A stretch of DNA of 64,000 bases from JARYGU01 sp033795365 (GCA_033795365.1 JARYGU010000005.1:62001-126000), one strand, 5' to 3'; shown: positions 17,362-27,034, numbered from the stretch's first letter. The notes: generated by a model from the sequence alone, not told the origin. A program made the numbers and translations.

Positions 17362-18845
17362 TGCCGCGCGAAGGCGGCCGCGAGAACGTCGCTCTCGGAG
17401 AGGTCCTTGTTAGCGGTGTAAAGCGTCGGCTGTCCATTGGAAAGCACCATCACCGTCGAGGCGAGCGACAACACTTCCGGCAGTTCAGAAGAAACGAAAA
17501 TCACACCGACGCCCTCTGCGGCAAGTCCCTCGATCATGCGGTAGATGTCGGCCTTCGTACGTACGTCCACACCATGGGTGGGCTCGTCCAGCAACAGAAT
17601 TTCAGGCTTCGTCACCAGGCAGCGTGCCAGCAGGGCCTTCTGCTGGTTGCCGCCGCTGAGGCGCCGTATGGCCTGAGACATGTCCGCGGCGACGATCCCG
17701 AGGTCGCTCCTGGATCGGGCCGCCATCGCACGCTCCTGCGATGGCGAGATCACGGCGCCGCCGTTCTGGCGCACGGCGACGGCGATGTTTTCCGCAACGG
17801 AGAGGTCGGGAAGGATGCCATTGCTCTTCCGGCCCTCCGGAAGCATCGCGAAACCATTTCGCCAGGCTTCGCCGGGAGAGGAAAAAAGGCCGTCGCCGCG
17901 GCTGCGTTTCATCGTTCCGGACGTAGCCTTGCGTGCGCCGACAAGGAGATCGAGGAGCTCGGTCCGGCCGGATCCCACGAGGCCGAAGATGCCCAGCACC
18001 TCGCCCGCTCCAAGCGAAAAGGTCGCCGGCCCGACCCTGCGGCCGTCGGTCAGCCCGTCCACCTCGAGCACCGTCCTGCCTGACGGCTCCCGGTCGGTAC
18101 GCCTGAAACCCTGGAAAGCCCTGCCGGTCATGTCGGCAATCACCGCCTGCCGGGTCATTCCCGACGCATCGGAGGTGCTGACCACTCGCCCGTCACGCAA
18201 GACGACGATGCGGTCGGCGATCTCGAAAACCTCGTCCAGCCGATGGCTGATGAAGATCACGCCGACGCCGCGCTGCTTAAGGCTCCTGACGACACGAAAG
18301 AGAACCCCCGCCTCGTGCGGCGTCAGGGCGGCGGTGGGCTCGTCCAGGATGAGGAGGCGGGCGTTGTTGACGAGCGCCTTGGCTATTTCCAGCATCTGCT
18401 GCTCCGCCACGGACAGGCGGCCCGCCTCCATTCGCGGGTCTATATGGGTTATGTCCATTCTGGCCAGTACGGCGCGCGCGCTTTCGGCCAGCTTCCTGCG
18501 GTCGATCCAGCCGCCGCGCCCGGCAAGATAGTTGCCGATGTAAAGGTTCTCCATCACGCTCAGCGACGGGATGATCGAGAGCTCCTGATGGATATGGATG
18601 ATGCCCGCGCCGATCCCTTCGGCGGCCGTGCGGAAACGAACCTCCTGTCCCTGCCAGAACAAGGTGCCGCCGCTCGGCTGCAGGCTGCCGGAAACGATAT
18701 TCACGAAAGTCGACTTGCCCGCGCCGTTTTCTCCCAAGAGGGCGACCACCTCGCCCGGATGCACATCGAGATCGACCCCGCCGAGTACCGGATTCCGATC
18801 GAAGGATTTTGCCACCTGGCGGGCTGACAGGAGTGCTTCGGACAT
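17358..18845 (-). CDS. Sugar ABC transporter ATPase (RbsA/MglA family)
   Basis: 495 residues with two ABC domains. Walker A GENGAGKST and LLILDEPTAAL are in domain 1. Domain 2 carries a degenerate loop (GLVGSGRTE), LSGGNQQK and ILLLDEPTHGVDV. The ATG at 18845 has GGAG six bases upstream. It belongs with the binding protein at 18896 and the permease at 19955 to make one RbsABC-type importer; the substrate is not predictable beyond a monosaccharide or polyol. Confidence 0.9.
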   Translation of the reverse strand: MSEALLSARQVAKSFDRNPVLGGVDLDVHPGEVVALLGENGAGKSTFVNIVSGSLQPSGGTLFWQGQEVRFRTAAEGIGAGIIHIHQELSIIPSLSVMENLYIGNYLAGRGGWIDRRKLAESARAVLARMDITHIDPRMEAGRLSVAEQQMLEIAKALVNNARLLILDEPTAALTPHEAGVLFRVVRSLKQRGVGVIFISHRLDEVFEIADRIVVLRDGRVVSTSDASGMTRQAVIADMTGRAFQGFRRTDREPSGRTVLEVDGLTDGRRVGPATFSLGAGEVLGIFGLVGSGRTELLDLLVGARKATSGTMKRSRGDGLFSSPGEAWRNGFAMLPEGRKSNGILPDLSVAENIAVAVRQNGGAVISPSQERAMAARSRSDLGIVAADMSQAIRRLSGGNQQKALLARCLVTKPEILLLDEPTHGVDVRTKADIYRMIEGLAAEGVGVIFVSSELPEVLSLASTVMVLSNGQPTLYTANKDLSESDVLAAAFARQ

Positions 18846-18861
18846 GATCGTCTCCATCGAG

Positions 18862-18886
18862 CGGGACGGAGCCGAGCCCCGTCCCG
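18862..18886 (-). other. Intercistronic stem-loop between binding-protein and ATPase genes
   Basis: An eight-base perfect stem (CGGGACGG / CCGTCCCG) with a nine-base loop lies in the 50-base gap after the binding-protein stop. There is no uridine run, so mRNA stabilisation or partial attenuation is more likely than termination. The position is equivalent to stem-loops in the other three importer operons in this window. Confidence 0.5.
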
Positions 18887-18895
18887 GAATTGCAA

Positions 18896-19891
18896 TCAGC
18901 CCTTTGCGAGCTTGCCTGTCTTGACGGGCGCCTCGATCGCCACATCCGCCGGGTAGGTCTTTTCGAAGCCCAGCATGTTGTGCAGCATGACGAGGCTGTC
19001 GAATGTCTGACGGGCGGGCGCCTGATCGATCAGCGCGAGAATTTCGCCGCCATCCTTGTATTGCTGCTTTTCCGGCAGGTCGTCGTAACCGACCACCCCG
19101 ACCTTCCCGGTCTGCCCGGCGTCGCGCACGGCCTTGGCCGAGGCCTCCGAGCCGCCGGCGGTAACGTAGATCAGCGACAGGTCCGGGTTGGACGTCATCG
19201 CATCGGTCGCCTGCGAATAGGCGGTCGCATCGTCGTCCTTGCACTCGAACGGCCCGACGATCGTGATATCGGGATGGGACGCCTTGAGATAATCGAGCGC
19301 GCCATTCATGCGCGCGTCGTGCTGGGCAGCCCCGAGATAGCCGGTGATGACGGCGATCTTGCCTTTGCCGCCAAGCTGTTTCGCAATGAATTCGCCGGCC
19401 TTCTTGCCGGCCTCTTCGGCAAGCATGCCCATTCCGACATTGCGGTCGGACCGTTCGGCGGAATCGGCGATGAAGGAAATGACAGGCACGCCCTCCCGGC
19501 GGATCTCGTTGATCTTCGCCACCGTACCGTCGAATATCGGGCAGACGGCGATGCCGTCATACTGCTTGGTGAGCGCACCATCGAGACCGGCAACGACGGC
19601 TTCGGCCGTCAGCCCCGTGCCGAGCTGGATATAGTCGACGGTTGTGTTGAGCGGCGCAAGATAGTCCGTCGCCGCCTTGATGCCCTTGTCGGCGGCCTCC
19701 CAGAAGGACGAGCCCTGGAAGGAAAGCACGGCAAGACGCAGCGCATTCGGCCCCGAGCCCTCCGCTTCGACGGTCGCTCCGAGCGCCTTCGCCTCCTCCG
19801 GAATCGGCGAGGCCGCGGACGCGAAACGCGCCATCAACGGCAGCGCCGAGGCGGCACCTGCCAGAACCATGAAATTGCGGCGATTGATCAT
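18896..19891 (-). CDS. Periplasmic sugar-binding protein (RbsB family) of the unknown-substrate importer
   Basis: 331 residues. The N-terminus MINRRNFMVLAGAASALPL has a twin-arginine-like motif (NRRNF) before a hydrophobic stretch and an ASA cleavage site near residue 28, so Tat export is possible. The rest is a type I periplasmic binding fold with typical segments (FQGSSFWEAADKGIKAA, DGIAVCPIFDG, GVVGYDD). GGGAGG precedes the ATG. It is encoded between permease and ATPase genes of the same operon. Confidence 0.88.
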   Translation of the reverse strand: MINRRNFMVLAGAASALPLMARFASAASPIPEEAKALGATVEAEGSGPNALRLAVLSFQGSSFWEAADKGIKAATDYLAPLNTTVDYIQLGTGLTAEAVVAGLDGALTKQYDGIAVCPIFDGTVAKINEIRREGVPVISFIADSAERSDRNVGMGMLAEEAGKKAGEFIAKQLGGKGKIAVITGYLGAAQHDARMNGALDYLKASHPDITIVGPFECKDDDATAYSQATDAMTSNPDLSLIYVTAGGSEASAKAVRDAGQTGKVGVVGYDDLPEKQQYKDGGEILALIDQAPARQTFDSLVMLHNMLGFEKTYPADVAIEAPVKTGKLAKG

Positions 19892-19954
19892 TTCTCTTCC
19901 TCCCTGTTGACCGTTCTTGCATTCGTCCGGCGATCGCGCCTCGCATGGGCGGGA

Positions 19955-20914
19955 TCAGTCGTCCTCCCGTCTGCGGTTGAGGCTGTCCGCACCGACCGCA
20001 ACGATTACGACCAGGCCGATGGTGATGGTTTGCCAGTAGCCGGAGACGTTCAGCAGCACGAAGGCATTGCGCAGAAGCCCCATGAGCGCCGCCCCGATCA
20101 CCACCCCTCCGATCGAGCCGCGCCCGCCGGCGAGCGCGACGCCACCCAGTATGACGGCCGCGATCACGTCCAGCTCATAACCGAGCCCGAGATTCGGATT
20201 GGAATTCGTCAGCATGCCTCCGAGCAGCAACCCGCCGAGGCCCGCGAGGCTTCCGCTGATCGTGAAGACCAGGATGCGCGTACGCTCGACATCGATGCCG
20301 GCAAGACGTGCGGCGCGGGCATTGTTGCCGACGGCATAGATGTTTCGCCCGGCACGCGTGCGGGTGGCGAAGAGCCAGACGACGACCGTCAGGACAGCCA
20401 AGATGATGAACTGCGCCGGAACACCGCCGATGCGCCCATAGCCGAGCCATGCGGCCCAGCTGTCGAAACGCTGCGGGTTGCCGTTCGTGATGAGCAAAGC
20501 CGCTCCGCGCGTCACGGACAACATGCCGAGCGTGGTGATGAACGGATTGATGCGGAAGCGCGTCACCAGCAGACCGTTCACGAGGCCGATCAGCGTTCCG
20601 CAGAGAATGGCCGCCACCAACCCGACACCGGGCATGCCGGTCAGTGCCGAGACCATTGCCGCCGTCACCGCGGCAAGGCCGATGGTGGATCCGACGGAGA
20701 GATCTATGCCGCCGCATATGATGACAAGCGCCTGGCCGAGCGCGACGATGCCGACAACCGAAATCTGGCGGGCATAATTTGCCAGGTTGCGGGAGGTGAA
20801 AAAATACTCGCTATAGAATGCAAGGCCGACGAACAGCAGGATCAGCATCACCAGAACGGTTGCCTCCCGCCGCGTGCGGACGAAATCCATCGCTGCCGAA
20901 AACTGCATCCTCAT
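19955..20914 (-). CDS. Sugar ABC transporter permease (RbsC family)
   Basis: 319 residues with eight to ten hydrophobic segments. The family motif ALVIICGGIDLSVGSTIGLAA and the coupling loop IYAVGNNARAARLAGIDVER are present. As a single permease gene it should homodimerise, unlike RhaP/RhaQ. Its ATG at 20914 overlaps the stop of the enoyl-CoA hydratase gene by four bases, which ties transport and CoA-dependent enzymes into one transcript. Confidence 0.9.
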   Translation of the reverse strand: MRMQFSAAMDFVRTRREATVLVMLILLFVGLAFYSEYFFTSRNLANYARQISVVGIVALGQALVIICGGIDLSVGSTIGLAAVTAAMVSALTGMPGVGLVAAILCGTLIGLVNGLLVTRFRINPFITTLGMLSVTRGAALLITNGNPQRFDSWAAWLGYGRIGGVPAQFIILAVLTVVVWLFATRTRAGRNIYAVGNNARAARLAGIDVERTRILVFTISGSLAGLGGLLLGGMLTNSNPNLGLGYELDVIAAVILGGVALAGGRGSIGGVVIGAALMGLLRNAFVLLNVSGYWQTITIGLVVIVAVGADSLNRRREDD

Positions 20915-21681
20915 CGCCTCCGGAAGGTGGCGGCACGTTTTTGCTTGAAGGCGTTCCGGCCTTCGGCGGCATCTTCGGTTGCGAAGCAGATGGTCTGCAG
21001 GTCGCGTTCGTATTGAATGGCCGTCTCGAGCGGCATCGATACTGCGGCCTTCAGGTTGAGCTTGGCGGTTTCGGCGGCGATCGGCGCGCGCGACGCGATG
21101 ACTTCTGCAATCGAACGGGCGCGGGCAAGCAGGTCGGCCTGCGGCATCACTTCGCTGACAAGCCCCCAGGCGAGCGCCTTTTCGGCCGGAACGGGATCGC
21201 CGGTCATCAGCATCAGCGCCGCGTTTGATGCGCCGATCGAATGATGCAGATGCGCGGCCATGCCGCCGCCGCCGATCCAGCCGAGCTTGATTTCCGGCGC
21301 TGCGAACTGGGCATTGTCGGAGGCGATGCGGATGTCGCAGGACATCGCCGTTTCAAGCCCGCCGCCAAAGGCATAGCCGTTGACGGCGGCGATCGAAGGT
21401 TTGAGCAGCGCCCGAAACGCATCGCAGTAATCCGGCCGGTTGCGGAACTGCCACGGCGTCTCATAGGTGTCGAGCTCGCGGATGTCGGATCCGGCGCAGA
21501 AGGCCCGTTCTCCGGCTCCCGTCAGGATCACGCAGCGGATCGCGTCGCTGTCGTTGCACTCCCCGACAGCGGCGACGATCGCATCGGCCATCTCCGGCGT
21601 GACGGCATTGAGCTTGTGCGGACGATTGAGCGTGATCAGGGCGACGGCCCCGTCGATCTCGAAACGGATGTCTTCGGTCAT
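20911..21681 (-). CDS. Enoyl-CoA hydratase/isomerase family protein
   Basis: A 256-residue crotonase-fold enzyme. The oxyanion-hole segments AFCAGSDI and NGYAFGGGLETAMSCDI are intact. Both Glu positions used by hydratases are kept: the E of GGGLE and the E of APEIKLG. It should therefore be able to hydrate or dehydrate an acyl-CoA, or carry out another crotonase reaction. It is encoded between the sugar permease and the cytoplasmic binding-protein homologue, and next but one to a CoA-transferase that could supply the thioester substrate. Confidence 0.85.
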   Translation of the reverse strand: MTEDIRFEIDGAVALITLNRPHKLNAVTPEMADAIVAAVGECNDSDAIRCVILTGAGERAFCAGSDIRELDTYETPWQFRNRPDYCDAFRALLKPSIAAVNGYAFGGGLETAMSCDIRIASDNAQFAAPEIKLGWIGGGGMAAHLHHSIGASNAALMLMTGDPVPAEKALAWGLVSEVMPQADLLARARSIAEVIASRAPIAAETAKLNLKAAVSMPLETAIQYERDLQTICFATEDAAEGRNAFKQKRAATFRRR

Positions 21682-21689
21682 GGCAAGTC

Positions 21690-22835
21690 CTATCGTTCGC
21701 CGCCCGCGCGGCGATGCTCACTGTAGAGATGCTGCAGGCCGTCGAGGACGGCATCGGCAGGCGCGCGCGCTTCAAGCGCCTGCCGCAACATTGCGGAGGC
21801 CTTCGTCTGGAAGGCGATGTAGCCGTTGTGGCGCGGGCGCACATAGGCGGCTTCCAGCGTCTCGGCGGTGTTGCGGTAGAAATCGCCCCATCGGGCATTC
21901 ACATCCGCGTCATGCCAGGCCTCGCGCCGCGACGGCTGGCCGTCGTGGGCCGGAATGAACCCGATCTGCGCATCCCTCCCCATCAGCCAGAGAAGATGCC
22001 GCTTCAGCTCCGGGGTTACGGCACAACGCTTCGATATGCCGATGCCTGTACCGCCGAGGGTGGAACCCGGGCGGCCACCCGTTGCGGCACGCGGAGCATC
22101 ATGGAAGGCGAGCGCACGGCCCGCCGAAGGCGCAGCGTAGTTCACATAGCCGTAGACCAACGGGCAGAGCACGACATCGTCCCGTGCCGCCATATGGCCA
22201 AGGATGCCGATGGGGTTCTTCTGCCGAACGCAGGCCGGGCTTCGCGCCGCAAGCTCCGTCATCAGCGCCAGAACGGTCCTGCCGGTTGCCTGCGACACCA
22301 GGCGGTCGGCATCCCTTTCCGCCGGCGGATCGCCCAGGGCGGCGGCGATCGACAGGAAGGTCAGGATTGCATGCGGCCCCGCGAGCGATAGCGCCACCTT
22401 GCCGCTTCGATCGGAAAGCGCGCGAACCTCGTCCCATGTGACCGGCACCGGTCCGTCCAGGAGATCTGGCCGAAGCGCCGTCACCTGTGTCGCGGCGTCA
22501 AGCGGCAGGGCCCAGTGCCTGCCGGAAAAGCGATAGCTCCTCAGCGACGGTCCGATGCTGTCCGACTCCATCTGCGCTATCGCATCGGCGTCGAACACCT
22601 CTTCCAGCGATCTCAGGCATCCGGCATCGACAGCTTCCCCGACATGGGGATGATCGAGCACGACGAGATCGTAGCGTGCGCACAGATCGGCGATCGGGTG
22701 GGATTCGAAGCCTTCCAGAGGCTGCTTCTCCCAGAAGACCGCGACGCCATCCGCCTCCATGCGCTCCTTAGCGGCGGCGGCAAGCGCATTGTAGCCGCGC
22801 GGATGATCCCAGGTGATGCCCTTCAGCTGCTGCAT
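21690..22835 (-). CDS. Solute-binding-protein-like protein without signal peptide
   Basis: 381 residues resembling family 1 extracellular solute-binding proteins: GITWDHPRGYNAL, YDLVVLDHPHVGEA, GRHWALPLDAATQV and a C-terminal FQTKASAMLRQAL. There is no signal peptide or lipobox, and the start cannot be moved upstream because the ATG lies one base after the CoA-transferase stop. It is therefore predicted to stay in the cytoplasm. A role in binding or presenting a CoA-pathway intermediate, or in sensing, is inference. Similar signal-less homologues are, as far as I recall, found beside CoA-transferase genes elsewhere. Confidence 0.7.
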   Translation of the reverse strand: MQQLKGITWDHPRGYNALAAAAKERMEADGVAVFWEKQPLEGFESHPIADLCARYDLVVLDHPHVGEAVDAGCLRSLEEVFDADAIAQMESDSIGPSLRSYRFSGRHWALPLDAATQVTALRPDLLDGPVPVTWDEVRALSDRSGKVALSLAGPHAILTFLSIAAALGDPPAERDADRLVSQATGRTVLALMTELAARSPACVRQKNPIGILGHMAARDDVVLCPLVYGYVNYAAPSAGRALAFHDAPRAATGGRPGSTLGGTGIGISKRCAVTPELKRHLLWLMGRDAQIGFIPAHDGQPSRREAWHDADVNARWGDFYRNTAETLEAAYVRPRHNGYIAFQTKASAMLRQALEARAPADAVLDGLQHLYSEHRRAGGER

Positions 22836-22836
22836 G

Positions 22837-24030
22837 TCAGATACTGCCCGATGCTATCGCGCCGGATTGCTCCAGCGCGGCGATCTTCGCCTCGTCGTAG
22901 CCGGCTTCGCGCAGCACCTCGCGGGTGTGCTCGCCGGTCACCGGTGCGCCGCGCGCTACCGCCGAGGGCGTTCTGGAAAACTTGATCGGGAAGCCTGGCG
23001 TCTTCACACGGCCCTCGGTCGGATGGTCATATTCGACGAAGGTGCCGTTGTGTCTGATCTGCGCGTCCTCGACCAGATCGGCATAACCATAGACCGGGCC
23101 GCACCAGATATCGGCAGCCCGCATCAACTCCAGCCATTCCGCGGAGGTCTTCGCCGTCAGCTTCTCGCGTGTCTTGGCGAAAATCTCGTCGCGCCGCGCC
23201 CAGGTGTCGACCTCGTCGTTCATCGTCAGGAAGCTTTCCTCGCCGATCACCTCGCCGAGCTTCTTCAGCGGCGGAAAGGCGATGATGATGAAGCCGTCGC
23301 TGGTCGCGAAGGCGCCGTAGGGCGCGCGGATATAGACATGGGCATGCGGCTCGGCGGAGCGCTGCTGCGGTTTGCCGCCGACGGTGAAGACCGACAGCTC
23401 CTGCATCTGGATCGTGGTGATCGCATCCAGCATATTGACCTGAACGAGCTGGCCCTCTCCGGTGCGTTCGCGGTGAAGCAGTGCGGCGAGCGCGCCCTCG
23501 AAGGCGGTATAGGCGGTGATCGCATCGACCAGATATTGCCCCGCCGCCGTCGGCGCCTCGCCTTCCCGGCCCGCCGACAGCATCGCGCCCGACATGCCCT
23601 GCAGCACCAGGTCCTGACCCGGCCGGTCGCGATAGGGGCCGTCCTCGCCGTAGCCCGACATCGAGACATAGACGAGGCGCGGATTGATTTTCGACAGGGT
23701 CTCGTAATCGACGCCGAGGCGCTTTGCGACACCGGGGCGGTAGTTCTGCAGGAAGACGTCCGCCGTTTTCACCAGGTCGAGCAGCACCGCCTTGCCATCC
23801 GGCGACTTGAGGTCCACGGCGAGCGAGCGCTTGTTCCTGTTCAGCGACAGGAAGGAGACGTTCACCCGGTTGCCGCCCGCTCCGCCCGCCGAGACATGAC
23901 GCTGCCACTCCCCCGTCACCGGCTCCACCTTCACCACATCCGCTCCGAGATCGCCCAGACGCTGCGCCGCAAAAGGCCCCGCCATCGCTATCGAACAATC
24001 CAGTACGCGGAAGCCGCTTAAGATACCCAT
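22837..24030 (-). CDS. Family III CoA-transferase (CaiB/BaiF type)
   Basis: 397 residues with the family N-terminus GFRVLDCSIAMAGPFAAQRL, the segment GADVVKVEP, and the catalytic aspartate at about D140 in GQDLVLQGMSG. Family III enzymes move CoA between carboxylic acids without an acetyl-phosphate intermediate. Its presence next to an enoyl-CoA hydratase inside a sugar-import operon suggests that a sugar-derived acid is activated as a thioester. Donor and acceptor are unknown. Confidence 0.88.
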   Translation of the reverse strand: MGILSGFRVLDCSIAMAGPFAAQRLGDLGADVVKVEPVTGEWQRHVSAGGAGGNRVNVSFLSLNRNKRSLAVDLKSPDGKAVLLDLVKTADVFLQNYRPGVAKRLGVDYETLSKINPRLVYVSMSGYGEDGPYRDRPGQDLVLQGMSGAMLSAGREGEAPTAAGQYLVDAITAYTAFEGALAALLHRERTGEGQLVQVNMLDAITTIQMQELSVFTVGGKPQQRSAEPHAHVYIRAPYGAFATSDGFIIIAFPPLKKLGEVIGEESFLTMNDEVDTWARRDEIFAKTREKLTAKTSAEWLELMRAADIWCGPVYGYADLVEDAQIRHNGTFVEYDHPTEGRVKTPGFPIKFSRTPSAVARGAPVTGEHTREVLREAGYDEAKIAALEQSGAIASGSI

Positions 24031-24051
24031 TTCCGTCTTTCCCTTTGAAAT

Positions 24052-24849
24052 TCAGTGCATCACCCAACCGCCATCGACATTCAGCGTCTGGCCGGTCACG
24101 AAGGAGGCTGCATCGGATGCGAAGAACATCAGCGCGTTGGCGATGTCGGCAGGGTTGCCGCGGCGTTTGACCGCCTGGTGGTCGAGCACGAAGCGCGTAT
24201 AGCCTTCCGGGTCCGGATGGATCTTTTCCGCATCGGTCGGAAAGGCGCCCGGCGAAACCGCATTGACGGTAATTCCGTAGGCGCCGAACTCGCGCGCCCA
24301 GGCGCGCGTAAGCCCAATCAGAGCGCCCTTCGACTGGACATAGGGCGAGAGATTGGCCCAGCCGCCATAGGCCGTCACGCTGGCGATGTTGATGATGCGG
24401 CCCCAGCCTTTCGCCCGCATATGCGGCAGCGCCACCTGGACGCAGACAATGCCGGCATCGACATTCACCCGCTGCACGGTCTGCTGCTCTTCGAGCGTAT
24501 ACTCCTCGAACGGCTTGGACGGATAAATCGCCGCGTTGTTGATGACGACGTCGAATCCGCCCACCTGCCGGGAGATGTCCTCCAGCGACTGGCGCAGCAA
24601 CGTGAGCGCCGAAAGATCGAGCGCTTTCACGACCAGTCCGGACAGCCCTTCCCTCTCCGTCAAGGCCGTAAGATTGGCGATCTTCTCCGGATTGTTGTCG
24701 ATCGCGACGACCTTCGCGCCCGCGCGCAGGAAATTCAATGTCGTCTCCGTACCGAGACCGCCCGCTGCCCCCGTGTAGAGAACGACCTTGCCGGCGACGG
24801 ATGCCGGCACAACCGCCGCGCCGGCCGTCTTGGCTGCTCCGGCATTCAT
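24052..24849 (-). CDS. Short-chain dehydrogenase/reductase
   Basis: 265 residues with the Rossmann motif TGAAGGLG, INNAA, the catalytic Ser region NIASVTAYGG and Y-x3-K in SPYVQSKGA, and a C-terminal TGQTLNVDGGWVMH. This is a classical SDR and should oxidise a sugar, lactol or hydroxy-acid with NAD(P). The ATG at 24849 overlaps the preceding stop by four bases. The substrate cannot be read from sequence. Confidence 0.88.
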   Translation of the reverse strand: MNAGAAKTAGAAVVPASVAGKVVLYTGAAGGLGTETTLNFLRAGAKVVAIDNNPEKIANLTALTEREGLSGLVVKALDLSALTLLRQSLEDISRQVGGFDVVINNAAIYPSKPFEEYTLEEQQTVQRVNVDAGIVCVQVALPHMRAKGWGRIINIASVTAYGGWANLSPYVQSKGALIGLTRAWAREFGAYGITVNAVSPGAFPTDAEKIHPDPEGYTRFVLDHQAVKRRGNPADIANALMFFASDAASFVTGQTLNVDGGWVMH

Positions 24850-26027
24850 GAGCGGCCTCCGATCGGCAGATGATTGCCCGACGGCTCCGGAAAATCCGTC
24901 TCCGGCTGCGGGCCGATCGCGCGGATGCGCGCCTCGCAGGCCGCGATGGCGGCGGCATCGGGCAGGATGCGGAACGTCGTGTCGTAACGCCGCTCCTGCC
25001 CATGAGCGAGCCAGATGAGCTCGCCGCGCTCGCGTGCTGCACCGTGGCCCAGCACATGGTTCGTCGCAGGCTCTATGCCGAGCGCATACTGCCCGGATTG
25101 CAGGTTTTGCCACTCGAACATGCAGGGGAACTGATCCTTGCGCGTCACGACCTCGAAGCCGATGCCGAGCGCGTCGTTGACCAGCGCAACCGGCACGTCT
25201 CCATTCACGTCCGCGCCCATTTCGTGCTGCCAGACCTGTTCGTGGAAATCGAGCTGCGGCTTCGGCAGGATGCGGTAGCCGGCGTTCTGCTTGCGATAGG
25301 CTTCGCCCGCATGCGCCGCCCAGACCACGTCCTTGACGGGTGCCAGATAACGCGAGCCTTCGGCCAGCACCGGATGCCCGACATTGATGTGATAGCAGTA
25401 CATGTGCGGCGTGCGATAGAAACCGCGATTGACGACACGGTCGGTGAGGCGGATATCGTTCGTTCCCGCCCGGACCTCGATCCGGCGGACGAGCTCCAGG
25501 TGTTCCCCGAAGACCGCCCCCTGGCTGACGACGCCCTCGCACCAGAGGAAGCAGTCGTCGCCCTCCCAGCGCTCGCCATAGCCGGCGAGCTTTGCCGGAA
25601 GCGTACCAACGCGGCCATGGAGCGAATGGCTGACCGTCTTCTTCGGATCGTAGACGTAATGGCCGGCCGGCTCGTCATACATGAAGAGCACATGATCGAG
25701 ACCGCAGGTGACCATCAGGCCCGAAAACATGCGCAGCCACGCAAGACCGCCCTCGCCCTCATATTCGCCAAGTCCCGGATGCTTGAAGCCGGCCGGCGAA
25801 TTCCAGCCGATCGCCATGCCGCGATAATCGCAGTCGGCGATGTCCATCGCCCGGTCGACCAGCACCGTGAACCGCAGACCCGTTCCGGTGCGGAACTCCA
25901 GCATGCGTATGCCCCGTTCGAGGCCGTCTTCCAGCGTCATCAGCCGGACACCCGCGAATTGCGAAAAGGATCCGGCGCTGGCGGCGAGATCGCGGCGCGA
26001 CCTTGCCTCTCCATAAAGCTCAACCAT
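24846..26027 (-). CDS. DUF4432 / aldose-1-epimerase-like protein
   Basis: A 393-residue beta-sandwich (galactose mutarotase-like) protein of the DUF4432 family: FRTGTGLRFTVLVDRAMDIADCDYRG near the N-terminus, YCYHINVGHPVL in the middle and GIEPATNHVLG toward the C-terminus. Members occur in sugar operons and are thought to handle anomers or ketose isomers. The start at ATG 26027 has GGGAAG upstream; the open frame extends to 26069 without support. It is cotranscribed with the SDR gene. Confidence 0.82.
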   Translation of the reverse strand: MVELYGEARSRRDLAASAGSFSQFAGVRLMTLEDGLERGIRMLEFRTGTGLRFTVLVDRAMDIADCDYRGMAIGWNSPAGFKHPGLGEYEGEGGLAWLRMFSGLMVTCGLDHVLFMYDEPAGHYVYDPKKTVSHSLHGRVGTLPAKLAGYGERWEGDDCFLWCEGVVSQGAVFGEHLELVRRIEVRAGTNDIRLTDRVVNRGFYRTPHMYCYHINVGHPVLAEGSRYLAPVKDVVWAAHAGEAYRKQNAGYRILPKPQLDFHEQVWQHEMGADVNGDVPVALVNDALGIGFEVVTRKDQFPCMFEWQNLQSGQYALGIEPATNHVLGHGAARERGELIWLAHGQERRYDTTFRILPDAAAIAACEARIRAIGPQPETDFPEPSGNHLPIGGRS

Positions 26028-26119
26028 GTCTGTCTTCCCGTTGCCTGCCTGGTCCGGCCGACCTCTCATTCATTCGGAGCATTCAGGTGGCCGGGCGGGC
26101 ACCGCCCGGCCACGATTTC

Positions 26120-27034
26120 TCAAAGCCCGTTGGCGCGCAGCTTGCCGTCGAGGAACTTCTTGGCGCGCGGCACGTCGCTCTCATCCAGATGCTCGATGAT
26201 CATCGGGATGTTCGGATGCTTCTGCGCCAGCCGCTTCAGATAGAGGTCGTAGTTCAGCGAGCCGAGACCGGGTGCCGGCAGCTCGATCTCCCCGACGCCG
26301 CGGAAGGTGTGGCTTTCCAGCGCATCGTCGTCGCCGATGTCGGCGTGCTTTTCCGCCTTGTCGTCGCCGGACCGTTTCACGTCCTTCGCGTGACCTATCT
26401 TGATCTTGTCGGAGAGCGTGTCGAAAACCTGGTTCAGGATCTCGTCCATGCGGTCGATGTTGTGGGCCTCGAAATAATTGGTCGGGTCCATGAGGAGGCC
26501 AAGACCGGGATGATCGACCTGCGCGAACATCTTCACCGTCTCCTCGACGGAACCGACGACATTGTTCACATAGGTTTCGAGCAGGAACACCGCGCCGTGG
26601 TCATAGGCATGCTGGGCGAGATCTGCGACGACCTTGCGGCATTCCTCGAAACCTTCTTCGGTCTTGTTCTTCGGGTGATGCACCCAGTCGGATTCCGTGT
26701 TGTAGGTACCGGTTTCCGAGATCACGTACGGCGTGCCGAGATACTGGGCATGCCGGATGATCTCCTTGAGGTAGCCGACGCGGCGCTCCCGTTCCGCCTT
26801 GTCCGGATGGATGATGTTCGTATAGCCGGAGATGCACGAGATCGGCAGATTGTGATCGCGAAAAGTCTCGCGGATCCGGACGCATTTCTCCTTCGTGATC
26901 TGGCCCGCCGAGACATCGACATCCTTGAAGTGCATGTCGAGTTGCACGGTATTGAAATCGAGCGCGCGGATTTTCCTTGCGGTCTCCTCCAGACCATACG
27001 GAAAATAGCCGGTGAAAATGCCGGTCTGCATCAT
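26120..27034 (-). CDS. Sugar phosphate isomerase/epimerase (TIM barrel, AP_endonuc_2 family)
   Basis: 304 residues with the xylose-isomerase-like barrel: TVQLDMHFKD, ISCISGYTNIIHPD, VFLLETYVNNVV, LLMDPTNYFEAHN, KIGHAKDVKR and MIIEHLDESD. The Glu, Asp, His and Glu at the strand ends are the usual divalent-metal ligands. Relatives isomerise or epimerise ketoses or inososes. It is the second gene of the operon. An ATG one codon downstream (27031) is an equal start. Confidence 0.85.
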   Translation of the reverse strand: MMQTGIFTGYFPYGLEETARKIRALDFNTVQLDMHFKDVDVSAGQITKEKCVRIRETFRDHNLPISCISGYTNIIHPDKAERERRVGYLKEIIRHAQYLGTPYVISETGTYNTESDWVHHPKNKTEEGFEECRKVVADLAQHAYDHGAVFLLETYVNNVVGSVEETVKMFAQVDHPGLGLLMDPTNYFEAHNIDRMDEILNQVFDTLSDKIKIGHAKDVKRSGDDKAEKHADIGDDDALESHTFRGVGEIELPAPGLGSLNYDLYLKRLAQKHPNIPMIIEHLDESDVPRAKKFLDGKLRANGL

